In this document: piece by piece, positions 1 to 8,166 of the stretch | How the letters are laid out: each line of letters opens with the position of its first letter | How positions within the stretch are numbered: position 1 is the first letter of the stretch | NCBI GenBank assembly: GCA_905182325.1 | Contig: CAJJBD010000029.1 | Location: 22,645-86,644, forward strand | Direction: 5' to 3' | Source of the DNA: an uncultured Planktomarina sp. | Lineage (GTDB): Bacteria; Pseudomonadota; Alphaproteobacteria; Rhodobacterales; Rhodobacteraceae | Length of the DNA stretch: 64,000 nucleotides | Made by a program: the position numbers and the translations under genes | The notes under the pieces: model-generated | What the model saw: the letters and a program-made list of their open reading frames with translations, nothing else | What the model was told of the DNA's origin: nothing | Database searches by the model: none

Positions 1-401
1 ATACCATCATGCTCATCACTAAGTTGCATCTCACGTTCGGAGCACATCATGCCAAAGCTTTCGACGCCGCGAATTCTACCAACGCCAATAGTGGTATCAA
101 TACCTGGAACATAAACTCCTGGCTTGGCAACTACTACATTAATACCTGCGCGGGCATTAGGAGCCCCACATATAATTTGTGTTATGCCAGTATCCATTTC
201 CACCTGACAGACACGGAGTTTGTCAGCATCCGGATGCTTTACAGTCTCAGTAATCTTCCCAATGGTGAAAGCAGCCAATTTAGCAGTAGGATTTATAATC
301 TCTTCCACCTCTAAACCAAGATCAGTAAGCGCGTAGGCTATTTCATCTAGAGATGCATCAGTCTCAAGATGGTTTTTCAACCATGACAATGTGAATTTCA
401 T
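1..401 (-). CDS. pheT: Phenylalanine-tRNA ligase beta subunit, N-terminal part
   Basis: Beta subunit of the cytoplasmic (alpha-beta)2 phenylalanyl-tRNA synthetase. Only the first 133 codons are present; the rest lies beyond the left edge. The protein begins [12 protein letters not shown], typical for PheT, and continues into the tRNA-binding OB-fold with [12 protein letters not shown] and [10 protein letters not shown], then [13 protein letters not shown]. The ATG follows pheS by about 80 bases in the same direction, so the two are almost certainly co-transcribed. The reading frame is intact to the edge. Identification is firm; the length and C-terminal domains cannot be judged here. Confidence 0.96.
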   Translation of the reverse strand, partial: MKFTLSWLKNHLETDASLDEIAYALTDLGLEVEEIINPTAKLAAFTIGKITETVKHPDADKLRVCQVEMDTGITQIICGAPNARAGINVVVAKPGVYVPGIDTTIGVGRIRGVESFGMMCSEREMQLSDEHDG

Positions 402-482
402 ACGAGGACACCCCGGTAGTCAGAATTGCATTATTGCTTTAAAAAAATACTCTCATTTATATTTTTGAGTAACAAATAAATT

Positions 483-1559
483 TTATGTGCGGCTCAAACC
501 GCTTACTAAGCCTGGCTTGTCGAGTGCGTTAAACCCATAATGGCGCAACCAACGTAGGTCACTATCAAAAAAAGCCCTCAAATCTGGGATGCCATACTTT
601 AGCATAGCTATACGATCGATACCTAGGCCAAACGCAAACCCTTGATAAACTTCTGGATCAATGCCACCCGCATTTAAGACCTTTGGATGCACCATACCAC
701 TTCCCAAAATTTCCATCCAGTCATCGCCTTCCCCAATTTTGAGCTGCCCCCCCGACCAGCTACATCTAATATCAACTTCAGCAGAAGGTTCCGTAAACGG
801 AAAGTGCGATGCCCGGAAACGTAACTCAACATTATCCACCTCAAAAAAGGCCTTCACAAACTCTTCCAAACACCACTTAAGGTTAGCCATTGTTATGTCA
901 GTATCAACAGCTAAACCCTCAACCTGATGGAACATAGGCGTATGTGTTTGATCATAGTCAGCTCTATAAACCCGCCCAGGACAAATTATTCTTAAGGGGG
1001 CACCATTTTTTTCCATTGACCGGATCTGCACAGGGCTGGTGTGAGTTCGCAAAACATGCGGGGGTCGGTCATCATCTTGGTGACGGTAGGTATAAAATGT
1101 ATCCATCTCAGCACGCGCTGGGTGATGACCAGGAATATTTAGCGCATCAAAATTATACCAATCACTCTCTATTTGAGGACCTTCAGCTACCGAAAATCCC
1201 ATATCAGCAAAAATTTCAGTCACCTCACCCCAAACTTGTGAGATAGGATGTATTGAACCCTGGCGATCACCACGACCTGGCAACGTAACGTCCAGCCACT
1301 CACCTTTCAGCCGCTCCTCTAGGGCTGCATCAGAAAGCGAGCACTTTCGCGCTGCAAGCGCCGAGTTAACTTCATCTTTCAATGCATTCAGTGCGGGACC
1401 TACCAGCTGACGTTCCTCAGGGGACATCTTACCTAAAGACCGCATTTGCAAGCTGATTTCGCCCTTTTTCCCAACAGCTTGAACGCGTAAATTCTCTAGC
1501 GATGTTTCATCCGTCACTTCAGAGATTAGGCTTAAATATTTTTCGCGTAGATCGTCCAT
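483..1559 (-). CDS. pheS: Phenylalanine-tRNA ligase alpha subunit
   Basis: Catalytic alpha subunit of phenylalanyl-tRNA synthetase, which charges tRNA-Phe. The 358-residue product has the expected N-terminal coiled coil (residues 1-85) followed by the class II core, with [10 protein letters not shown], the [18 protein letters not shown] stretch, [21 protein letters not shown] and the C-terminal motif 3 [18 protein letters not shown] codon 12 bases upstream is also in frame, but its bases form the GGAGG ribosome site for the ATG chosen here. pheT follows on the same strand. Length and motifs are ordinary. Confidence 0.97.
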   Translation of the reverse strand: MDDLREKYLSLISEVTDETSLENLRVQAVGKKGEISLQMRSLGKMSPEERQLVGPALNALKDEVNSALAARKCSLSDAALEERLKGEWLDVTLPGRGDRQGSIHPISQVWGEVTEIFADMGFSVAEGPQIESDWYNFDALNIPGHHPARAEMDTFYTYRHQDDDRPPHVLRTHTSPVQIRSMEKNGAPLRIICPGRVYRADYDQTHTPMFHQVEGLAVDTDITMANLKWCLEEFVKAFFEVDNVELRFRASHFPFTEPSAEVDIRCSWSGGQLKIGEGDDWMEILGSGMVHPKVLNAGGIDPEVYQGFAFGLGIDRIAMLKYGIPDLRAFFDSDLRWLRHYGFNALDKPGLVSGLSRT

Positions 1560-1629
1560 CAGATCCTCCACAATACATTAAAATCTTTGCTATCGAGATT
1601 ATCTCTGTCGGGCAATAGCACTTAACTTT

Positions 1630-1673
1630 TTATCCAAGCGAAACACGGGCTTGTTGGAAGTGTTTCTGGATAA
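1630..1673 (-). other. Imperfect hairpin in the lpxL-pheS gap
   Basis: Between the acyltransferase gene and pheS there is an inverted repeat with arms of about 14 bases (GTGTTTCTGGATAA against TTATCCAAGCGAAACAC), broken by a short asymmetric bulge, and a 13-base loop. On the coding strand it is preceded, not followed, by a run of T, so it is not a standard terminator. It could be an RNA processing site or part of a pheST leader. I see no Phe-rich leader peptide beside it. Confidence 0.3.
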
Positions 1674-1702
1674 CTAAAAAAAATGTCCAGAATACGCTAT
1701 CC

Positions 1703-2578
1703 CTACGCACCCTTCCATCGGCGCAACATCCAATACCATTGCTCAGGACAGCCTAGTATCCGGGCAGATAAGCTATCATTAAACGCACTTGTCATCGTTA
1801 CGCTGTCTGTGTGTGGTATCGCATCTTCAAATTCGACATCAAATTGGCTGCCATCACCAGTCCGAGTACCGTATGCAGGTACCATTGGAAGATCATACTT
1901 CAGTGCAAGCTGGGCGGCGACTAGGGATGTAAGAGCATGTCGTCCCAAAAACGGTATTCGCGCCCCGTCAGGATATTTTTCATCTAATAGAATAGCAATG
2001 AAGCCCCCCTGGCGAATATGTCTAACCAGCGCTCTAGTTCCAATTTGTCCTGTTGCAAGTATTGGCTTACCACCAGCTTCAATACCAGCATATAAACGGC
2101 GCTCATAATGCCGGTTAGTCTGCGGACGGTATACGGCTCCAGTTTCCATGCCGCGAGCCTTAAGTGCAGCACGGACCGCCTCCCATTGCCCAAAATGCCC
2201 AGAAACAATTATTGCGCCCTTTCCCTTAGCTTTGGCTCTAAGTAATGCGTCCAAGCCAGGTCCTGAAACAAAATGACGATCTTGAAGGGTCTGAAACTCA
2301 GCACAATGAAAAATTTCAAACAAGGTGCGACCCATATTACGTCCCATATCTCGGCAAAGGGATAGCCGCTTTGATCGAGGCATCTTGGGATATACATTGG
2401 ATAACTCACGTTCAACACGACGGCGAGCGATTGGAAAATAACGAACAACAAGTCCAACCAAAGCACCCAAGGCGCGAGACCGTCGATCAAAGGCGCGCCC
2501 ACGAGACATTGAAAGTGCTGATAGAAGCGGAATATAGCGAAGGTGATGCCAAAGACTGTTGAAAAGACGAAATACCAT
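1703..2578 (-). CDS. Lipid A biosynthesis (lauroyl) acyltransferase
   Basis: LpxL/HtrB-family acyltransferase that adds a secondary acyl chain to the Kdo-lipid A precursor at the inner membrane. The protein (291 residues from the ATG) has the catalytic H-x4-E motif in SGHFGQWE near residue 130 and the family's C-terminal PEQWYWMLRRWK. An in-frame TTG 18 bases upstream would add six residues; neither start has a clear ribosome site. It sits between rplT and pheS, which are normally adjacent in alphaproteobacteria, and the rplT terminator separates it from the ribosomal genes, so it needs its own promoter. Family assignment is strong; the exact acyl chain is unknown. Confidence 0.88.
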   Translation of the reverse strand: MVFRLFNSLWHHLRYIPLLSALSMSRGRAFDRRSRALGALVGLVVRYFPIARRRVERELSNVYPKMPRSKRLSLCRDMGRNMGRTLFEIFHCAEFQTLQDRHFVSGPGLDALLRAKAKGKGAIIVSGHFGQWEAVRAALKARGMETGAVYRPQTNRHYERRLYAGIEAGGKPILATGQIGTRALVRHIRQGGFIAILLDEKYPDGARIPFLGRHALTSLVAAQLALKYDLPMVPAYGTRTGDGSQFDVEFEDAIPHTDSVTMTSAFNDSLSARILGCPEQWYWMLRRWKGA

Positions 2579-2750
2579 CCACGCCGTATGATCCAATTAT
2601 CTTAAGGGGCCAAGTATAAAATTTGATTTCTTTTACCATTTATGGCCTAAAAACTAATTTTTTTGGAGTATCGAGCTGCTTAGTCGGCTAAAGTCGCTTC
2701 GTCAAAAAGTTAGAGGCTTATTTTTTGACTAATTAAAAAATGCTATTTTC

Positions 2751-2785
2751 CAAAAAAATAGCCACAAAGATCGCTCTTTGTGGCT
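2751..2785 (-). terminator. Rho-independent terminator after rplT
   Basis: On the minus strand a perfect 10-bp stem, AGCCACAAAG paired with CTTTGTGGCT around a 6-base loop, is followed directly by ATTTTTTTGG. It lies about 27 bases past the rplT stop codon. This is the clearest intrinsic terminator in the window and ends the rpmI-rplT transcript. Confidence 0.85.
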
Positions 2786-2811
2786 ACCGTTCAAATTAAA
2801 TATGCGCTTTA

Positions 2812-3174
2812 CTAGACTAAAGCAGCCTGAGCTTTGGACACAATGGCACCGAATGCCTCAGGCTCGTTGACCGCCAAATCAGCTAAAACCTTTCGGTCAA
2901 CTTCTACACCCGCCAAAGACAGCCCATTCACAAAACGGCTGTATGACAAGGTCGCATCGTGACTACGGCACGCTGCATTTATTCGCTGGATCCACAAGCT
3001 CCTGAAATTACGCTTACGAACCTTTCGGTCACGTGTTGCGTACTGGTTGGCTTTATCAACAGCTTGTGTTGCTGTTTTAAATACGTTTTTTCTTGCGCCA
3101 GAGTATCCTTTGGCAGCTTTAATAATTTTTTTATGACGGGCGTGGGTTACTGTACCACCTTTTACACGTGACAT
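2812..3174 (-). CDS. rplT: 50S ribosomal protein L20
   Basis: Ribosomal protein L20, an early-binding 23S rRNA protein needed for assembly of the large subunit. The 120-residue product starts [16 protein letters not shown] and has the family signature [20 protein letters not shown]. It follows rpmI with a 14-base gap and is followed by a strong intrinsic terminator, so rpmI-rplT form a two-gene unit. In many bacteria L20 represses its own operon by binding the leader mRNA; a structured leader lies upstream of rpmI here. infC is not adjacent. Confidence 0.98.
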   Translation of the reverse strand: MSRVKGGTVTHARHKKIIKAAKGYSGARKNVFKTATQAVDKANQYATRDRKVRKRNFRSLWIQRINAACRSHDATLSYSRFVNGLSLAGVEVDRKVLADLAVNEPEAFGAIVSKAQAALV

Positions 3175-3188
3175 CTCTGCAAACCTCC

Positions 3189-3389
3189 TTAGTGGTCGTA
3201 GGGCATGTAGCTCTTGACAATTTTAGCGTCAGGAGCGGACAGAGTGGTCGTGCCGCGAGCGTCACGAATGAATTTGCGGGAGCGTTTGATCATTCCGTGG
3301 CGTTTGCCGGCCTGACCTGCCATAACCTTACCGGTTGCGGTCACTTTAAACCGCTTTTTGGCGCTAGATTTAGTCTTCATTTTGGGCAT
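3189..3389 (-). CDS. rpmI: 50S ribosomal protein L35
   Basis: Ribosomal protein L35 of the large subunit, 66 residues, very basic, with the family start [20 protein letters not shown] and the KRHGMIKRS stretch. A good ribosome site (AGGAG, 7 bases before the ATG) is present. It is the first gene of the rpmI-rplT unit and is preceded by a leader of about 70 bases containing a GC-rich hairpin. Nothing is unusual in the protein. Confidence 0.98.
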   Translation of the reverse strand: MPKMKTKSSAKKRFKVTATGKVMAGQAGKRHGMIKRSRKFIRDARGTTTLSAPDAKIVKSYMPYDH

Positions 3390-3402
3390 TTCGATCTCCT
3401 AT

Positions 3403-3460
3403 TTTAGAACGTGTAAGGTCGACTCGGCATGCCACTTAAGGCCGGTCGCACTTTAGAACG
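3403..3460 (-). promoter_or_regulatory. Candidate structured leader of rpmI-rplT
   Basis: Read on the minus strand, the 5' untranslated region holds an 8-bp GC-rich stem, CGACCGGC paired with GCCG-A-GTCG (one bulged A), around a 12-base loop (hairpin at 3420-3448). Outer bases GTG and CAC can extend it after an internal loop. The 9-base direct repeat CGTTCTAAA flanks it at both ends (3403-3411 and 3452-3460). L20 is a known autoregulator through leader RNA in other phyla; that this element serves the same role is inference. Confidence 0.45.
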
Positions 3461-3463
3461 CAG

Positions 3464-3492
3464 TATCTATGCAGGTTTGGTAGTAAGAGCAA
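3464..3492 (-). promoter_or_regulatory. Putative sigma-70 promoter of rpmI-rplT
   Basis: On the minus strand TTGCTC and TAGATA are separated by 17 bases, about 75 bases before the rpmI start and just upstream of the structured leader. Both hexamers are partial matches, so this is a position-based suggestion. Confidence 0.35.
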
Positions 3493-3566
3493 GTAGCTTT
3501 TCTCAACATATGCCCACGGTAATAGTTACGAAATCTAACTTCTCTGTATTTCAAAAAGTTTCTCAA

Positions 3567-5015
3567 TTATCCATCTGGCTCTGAACGGTAGATAAGTCGC
3601 TCTTCACAAGGCGCAACACGTAAAATATTAGTGGTTCCAGCTTGATTAAAAGGAACACCGGCAGTCACAGCGATTTGGTCTGATTCATCGGCGAAACCTT
3701 GAGACACCGCCGCACGCACGGCAGCCACTACAGCCATTTTAAAACGATCTACTGGTCCCGTAATAACACAGTTTGTTCCCCAGGTCAGGCTTAACCGACG
3801 CGCAGTATCAATGTTAGAGGTCAAAGCAATTATAGGCACTCGGGGCCGTTCGCGGGCAGTTAGGCTCGCAGTAGTTCCAGAAAAAGTAAAACAAGCGATT
3901 GCCTTTATATCAGTGGTCTCAGCTATCTCACGGGCTGCAGCCACAATGCTATCCGCAACACTTTTCCCCAAAACTGACCTACCAGCCTCAATAATGTCTG
4001 TGTATGTTGGATCACGCTCTACCTCGATAGCCACATTATTCATGGTTGTAACAGCTTCCACAGGATAGTCCCCTGCCGCAGATTCAGCCGACAACATAAT
4101 TGCATCAGTCCCTTCATAAATGGAATTTGCTACGTCACTTACTTCAGCACGCGTGGGCATTGGGCTCTCAATCATACTTTCCAGCATCTGGGTCGCCACA
4201 ATAACTGGCTTGGCAGCAGCACGACATTTACGCACCAATTGTTTTTGAATGGGAGGGACAGCCTGGACCGGCAACTCAACTCCAAGGTCACCACGAGCAA
4301 CCATAATGCCGTCACTGACCTTTAAAATTTCATCAAAAGCATCAACCGCTGCTGGTTTTTCAATTTTAGACATTACTGATGCTCGACTGTTTACCAGCGC
4401 CCTTGCCTCATATACATCTTCTGGACGTTGAACGAAGGAGAGTGCAATCCAATCCACACCCAAGTTGCAGGCAAATTCTAAATCAAGACGGTCTTTTTCA
4501 GATAACGCTTTCAGAGGTAAAAGAACGTCTGGGACATTAACTCCCTTGCGGTTCGAAATCATACCACCAGCTTCAACAATACAATCCGCAAAGTCAGAAC
4601 CACAGGTTTTGATCTTTAACCGGATTTTGCCATCGTTCACTAGCAGTGATGCCCCAACCTCTAAAGCTTGAAAGATTTCAGGATGTGGCAAGGTAACGCG
4701 ATTGGCATCACCTTCTAATTCTAAAAAATCTAAACGAAAGTTTGCGCCAATCTCAAGTTCTACTTCTCCATTCTTAAATATCCCAACACGTAATTTTGGA
4801 CCCTGCAGATCCGCTATTATAGCTATTGGGCTATCAAAATCTTTCTCAATTTTTCGAATTATAGCATGCCGCGCCGCGATTTCTGAGTGATCTCCATGTG
4901 ACATATTAAGTCGAAAAACATCCGCGCCAGCCTGATGAAGTGCAAGGATCATTTCATAATCGTTAGACGCAGGGCCCAGAGTAGCTACAATTTTTACATT
5001 TCGTTCGCGCTTCAT
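3567..5015 (-). CDS. pyk: Pyruvate kinase
   Basis: Glycolytic pyruvate kinase, converting phosphoenolpyruvate and ADP to pyruvate and ATP in the cytoplasm. The 482-residue protein has the N-terminal RERNVKIVATLGPAS, RLNMSHGDH, the ADLQGPKLRVG stretch, the active-site region MSKIEKPAAVDAFDEI, VARGDLGVELP, and ATQMLESMIESPMPTRAEVSDVAN (the last shortened here to ATQMLESMIE). The C-terminal domain is complete. It lies upstream of rpmI on the same strand with a gap of about 180 bases that holds the ribosomal promoter and leader. Divergent from the amidohydrolase gene on its other side. Confidence 0.97.
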   Translation of the reverse strand: MKRERNVKIVATLGPASNDYEMILALHQAGADVFRLNMSHGDHSEIAARHAIIRKIEKDFDSPIAIIADLQGPKLRVGIFKNGEVELEIGANFRLDFLELEGDANRVTLPHPEIFQALEVGASLLVNDGKIRLKIKTCGSDFADCIVEAGGMISNRKGVNVPDVLLPLKALSEKDRLDLEFACNLGVDWIALSFVQRPEDVYEARALVNSRASVMSKIEKPAAVDAFDEILKVSDGIMVARGDLGVELPVQAVPPIQKQLVRKCRAAAKPVIVATQMLESMIESPMPTRAEVSDVANSIYEGTDAIMLSAESAAGDYPVEAVTTMNNVAIEVERDPTYTDIIEAGRSVLGKSVADSIVAAAREIAETTDIKAIACFTFSGTTASLTARERPRVPIIALTSNIDTARRLSLTWGTNCVITGPVDRFKMAVVAAVRAAVSQGFADESDQIAVTAGVPFNQAGTTNILRVAPCEERLIYRSEPDG

Positions 5016-5100
5016 TTAGAGGATCCGCCCGTTGTCATCGCTACCACTTGCGCCTAACTGTCATATTTCACATCTACTCACAACTAAGTTACTAAAACTT

Positions 5101-5844
5101 ATGAACGATGATGTACCATTTTTTATTACAGGAAAAGGCAGAAAAGGGCCATGGTTAATTACATGCGACCACGCACGCAACCATGTGCCCAAGGCAGTTA
5201 ACAACGGATCCCTAGGATTAGCAAAAGGCGATATGCAGCGCCATATTGCATACGATTTGGGAGCCGAAGGCCTGAGCCAGTCGTTAGGGGATCTATTAGA
5301 TGGTCCCGTCTTATGTAGTAACTTTTCAAGACTAGTAATCGACCCCAACCGTGGCGAAGATGATCCAACGTTGCTGATGAAACTTTATGATAGCACTCTC
5401 ATACCAGCCAATCGTGATGCCGATTGTGACGAGCACAACCGGCGCATCAGTAACTATTATTACCCTTATCACAAAGCCTATTCCAAATTAGCCACAAGCG
5501 AACGCGCAATCGTTGCCATACACTCCTTCACACCAAAGCTCAGAGGCCAATTAGCCCGTCCGTGGGAGATAGGCATTCTCTTTGGCAAAGACAGGCGTCT
5601 TGCCGATGCCGTAATACTGGGACTAAAGTTAAAAGGTAATTTAGTCGTTGGCGAAAATGAGCCTTACGCAGGGCATCTGCCAGGTGACAGTATCGACCAA
5701 CATGCCCAAAGCAAAAACAGGTTAAATATACTAATTGAAGTGCGCAATGATTTAATAAAAAATGTCGACGAACAAAATGACTGGGCACGCTTTTTGGCTC
5801 CCATTTTGCAACAAGCACTGTTAGACACTAGAGAAAATTCTTAG
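5101..5844 (+). CDS. N-formylglutamate amidohydrolase family protein
   Basis: Member of the N-formylglutamate amidohydrolase family (FGase, PF05013), which hydrolyses N-formyl-L-glutamate to glutamate and formate, a last step in one histidine degradation route. The 247-residue protein shows LITCDHARNHVP (near residue 22), DLGAEGLSQSLG, SRLVIDPNRGEDDPT, IAIHSFTPKL (seen as VAIHSFTP) and LIEVRNDLI. An in-frame TTG 69 bases upstream exists, but the ATG fits the usual N-terminus better. It shares a unit with the DUF1244 gene nine bases downstream. No other histidine-utilisation genes are here, so the natural substrate is open. Confidence 0.85.
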   Translation: MNDDVPFFITGKGRKGPWLITCDHARNHVPKAVNNGSLGLAKGDMQRHIAYDLGAEGLSQSLGDLLDGPVLCSNFSRLVIDPNRGEDDPTLLMKLYDSTLIPANRDADCDEHNRRISNYYYPYHKAYSKLATSERAIVAIHSFTPKLRGQLARPWEIGILFGKDRRLADAVILGLKLKGNLVVGENEPYAGHLPGDSIDQHAQSKNRLNILIEVRNDLIKNVDEQNDWARFLAPILQQALLDTRENS

Positions 5845-5853
5845 GAGCTCAGC

Positions 5854-6147
5854 ATGGATCCACAGACAAAAATTGAAGTTGAAGCCGCAGCATTTCGCCG
5901 CTTGAAGCATCATTTAATGGAACTACGCCCTGACGTTCAAAATATTGATTTGATGAACCTGTCGGGATTTTGCCGAAACTGCCTCTCGCGTTGGTACCAG
6001 GAAGCTGCGAATGAAAATAGCATTAGCATGACCAAAGATGAAGCCAGAGAAACGTTTTATGGAATGCCATTTGTGCAATGGAAGGCTGAATATCAAACAG
6101 AAGCAAATCCAACTGCGCAAGAGACGTTCGTCAAAAACCATAAATAG
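5854..6147 (+). CDS. DUF1244 family protein
   Basis: A 97-residue protein of family DUF1244 (PF06844), common in alphaproteobacteria and without a settled function. It is helical and contains the conserved stretch MNLSGFCRNCLSRWY with a C-x2-C pair, followed by DEARETFYGMPFVQWK. A ribosome site, TAGGAGCTC, precedes the ATG, and the gene starts nine bases after the amidohydrolase stop codon, so both are probably co-transcribed. The cysteine pair and the amphipathic helices suggest a small structural or binding protein; this is inference. Confidence 0.85.
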   Translation: MDPQTKIEVEAAAFRRLKHHLMELRPDVQNIDLMNLSGFCRNCLSRWYQEAANENSISMTKDEARETFYGMPFVQWKAEYQTEANPTAQETFVKNHK

Positions 6148-6228
6148 TTTACTCAGAGGCTGTTAAATAATTTTTTAACGATCGGGTACTGAGTTTTAGA
6201 AGTTTAGCTAAAATTCTTAGTTTTGGCT

Positions 6229-7089
6229 TCAGACTGCGACTTTGCGGCTTTCTTCCAAGTAGATTTCCCTTAGGCGTGTGGCTACGGGTCCTGGCGTTCC
6301 AATGCCGATAGACCGTCCATCAACCTCCACCACAGGCATCACAAAAGCAGACGCTGAGGTAAAAAATGCCTCGTCAGCGTCTTGTGCCTCTTTAATAGTA
6401 AACGCCCGTTCTTCAACTTCCATTTGCGCTTCACGGGCGAACCTCAAAACAGCAGACCGAGTGATGCCATGAAGGATTTCATTTGAGAGATGACGAGTTA
6501 CAATTTTTCCACCTTTAACAATGTAGGCATTGTTTGATGTGCCTTCAGTTACTGTCCCATTTTCAACCATCCAAGCGTCATCACAACCAGCAGCTTTTGC
6601 CATCATCTTTCCCATTGACGGATAAAGGAGTTGAACAGTTTTAATATCCCGGCGACCCCAGCGTTGGTCTGAAATCGAAATCACTTTTATGCCAACTTTT
6701 GCTAATGGACTGTCTGCCAGACCTGGTTTGTTTTGAGTGAATAAAACAATCGTCGGCGGTGTATCTTTGCTCGGATACACAAAATCTCGATCAGAGGCCA
6801 CGCCACGAGTAATTTGTAAGTAAATCAAACCCTCTTCAATGCTATTAGTTTTCACCAACTCACGATGAACTTTCAAAAGGTCTTCCATTTCTATTGGACT
6901 TTGCATATCCAATTCACTTAAGGAACGCCCCAAACGGAGAGCATGGCCCTCAAAGTCAATAAGCTTGCCATCTAAAACAGAAGTTACCTCGTAGACCCCG
7001 TCCGCAAATAAAAATCCACGATCAAAAATTGAGACCGTTGCCTTATCTTCAGGCATATAAACACCATTAACATAAACAGTACGTGTCAT
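6229..7089 (-). CDS. dat: D-amino-acid transaminase (class IV)
   Basis: PLP-dependent class IV aminotransferase, most like D-amino-acid transaminase, which moves the amino group between D-amino acids and 2-oxo acids. The 286-residue protein has FDRGFLFADGVYEVT near residue 25, the DIKTVQLLY segment carrying the presumed PLP lysine, VTEGTSNNAYIVK and the C-terminal half of the fold. A longer start (17 extra codons) overlaps the upstream gene; the ATG used here has a GGGGATAG ribosome site. It begins four bases after dgcA and is the last gene of the dgcN-dgcA-dat operon. Branched-chain or lyase members of fold IV are less likely given the context. Confidence 0.85.
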   Translation of the reverse strand: MTRTVYVNGVYMPEDKATVSIFDRGFLFADGVYEVTSVLDGKLIDFEGHALRLGRSLSELDMQSPIEMEDLLKVHRELVKTNSIEEGLIYLQITRGVASDRDFVYPSKDTPPTIVLFTQNKPGLADSPLAKVGIKVISISDQRWGRRDIKTVQLLYPSMGKMMAKAAGCDDAWMVENGTVTEGTSNNAYIVKGGKIVTRHLSNEILHGITRSAVLRFAREAQMEVEERAFTIKEAQDADEAFFTSASAFVMPVVEVDGRSIGIGTPGPVATRLREIYLEESRKVAV

Positions 7090-7093
7090 TTTA

Positions 7094-8056
7094 CTATCCC
7101 CATAAAGCGGCTGCAGGTGGATGGACTCCGTCTGCATCAAATTTTAAAACTTGATCTCGGTCTTCTGCCAATAGCAAAGGTCCGTCAAGATCAGTGAATG
7201 CCGCACCCTGAGCTACTAGTGTCGCTGGGGCCATCGCGAGTGAGCTGCCAACCATGCACCCGACCATAATACCGTAGCCAGCCTCGCGTGCGGCATTTCG
7301 CAATACTAAAGCTTCCGTGAGCCCACCTGTTTTATCAAGCTTAATATTAGCATAGTCATATTTGCCCTCCATATCTTTTAAGGAGCTTCTATCATGACAA
7401 CTTTCATCAGCACAAATTGGAAGGGGGCGGTCTAAACCCAAAAGTGCGTGGTCTTCAGACGCGGGCAAAGGTTGCTCGACTAGCTCAACACCAAGACGGA
7501 CTAAATGCGGTGCCAGATCAGAGTAAACCTCCGCACTCCAGCCTTCGTTAGCGTCTACTATAATACGAGCCTGCGGCGCCCCACGACGTACCGCTTCCAA
7601 GCGAGGCATGTCATCTGGCGTTCCTAATTTAATCTTCAGTAGCGGACGAAATGAATTTTGACTTGCCTGGGCTTCCATTGCAACTGGCGTATCAAGCGAT
7701 AGCGTATAGGCGGTTATTTCAGGATGCAGTGGCCCTAACCCAATTATATCTGATACGCGTGCACCAGTAGACTTCGCTTCTAAGTCCCACAAAGCGCAGT
7801 CCACTGCATTACGGGCGGCTCCAGCCGGGAGGGCCGCTGCTAAGTCTATCCGGTTTATTGCACCAAGTGACTCAATTTGTGCCCTGACTGTATCCAAAGT
7901 TTCACCATAACGGGCGTACGGGACACACTCGCCCCATCCAACAACGCCATCGTGATTAATACGAACCGTAAGCACTTGAGCCTCAGTGCGCGAACTGCGA
8001 GAAATCGTAAACACTTGCGCTAGTTTAAATGTTTCAGCTTGAACCAGGATTTGCAT
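7094..8056 (-). CDS. dgcA: Enolase-superfamily racemase, probable N-acetyl-D-glutamate racemase DgcA
   Basis: Member of the muconate-lactonizing/dipeptide-epimerase branch of the enolase superfamily, 320 residues. Visible are the KIKLG general-base motif near residue 142, metal ligands in VDANEGW, ELVEQPLP and CADESCHD, and the second base in NIKLDKTGG. Such proteins are often called L-Ala-D/L-Glu epimerase. Here it lies between a DUF1611 protein and a D-amino-acid transaminase, the arrangement described for the marine D-glutamate pathway in which DgcN acetylates D-Glu and DgcA racemises N-acetyl-D-Glu. I prefer DgcA from context; dipeptide epimerase remains possible. Confidence 0.8.
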   Translation of the reverse strand: MQILVQAETFKLAQVFTISRSSRTEAQVLTVRINHDGVVGWGECVPYARYGETLDTVRAQIESLGAINRIDLAAALPAGAARNAVDCALWDLEAKSTGARVSDIIGLGPLHPEITAYTLSLDTPVAMEAQASQNSFRPLLKIKLGTPDDMPRLEAVRRGAPQARIIVDANEGWSAEVYSDLAPHLVRLGVELVEQPLPASEDHALLGLDRPLPICADESCHDRSSLKDMEGKYDYANIKLDKTGGLTEALVLRNAAREAGYGIMVGCMVGSSLAMAPATLVAQGAAFTDLDGPLLLAEDRDQVLKFDADGVHPPAAALWG

Positions 8057-8166
8057 TAGTGTTCCTTACTATCGTCTAAAAAAGTTCTTTAGACAGCCAT
8101 TTAGTCATTATTAACAATTATTAATAATTGAAAAATCTTCAGCACTTATTGTGCGCCTATATTCAT

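Noticed and set aside
9..314. Plus-strand reading frame at the left end
   Set aside because: Antisense to pheT, whose frame is intact and strongly matching; no family features.
401..483. Weak ACTC/GAGT stem followed by T-run between pheS and pheT as an attenuator
   Set aside because: Only four pairs, inside very AT-rich sequence; too weak to call.
6148..6228. Short inverted repeats (GTTAAA/TTTAAC and AGCCAAAA/TTTTAGCT) between DUF1244 and dat
   Set aside because: Imperfect and A/T-only; could be terminators of the convergent genes but not distinguishable from background.
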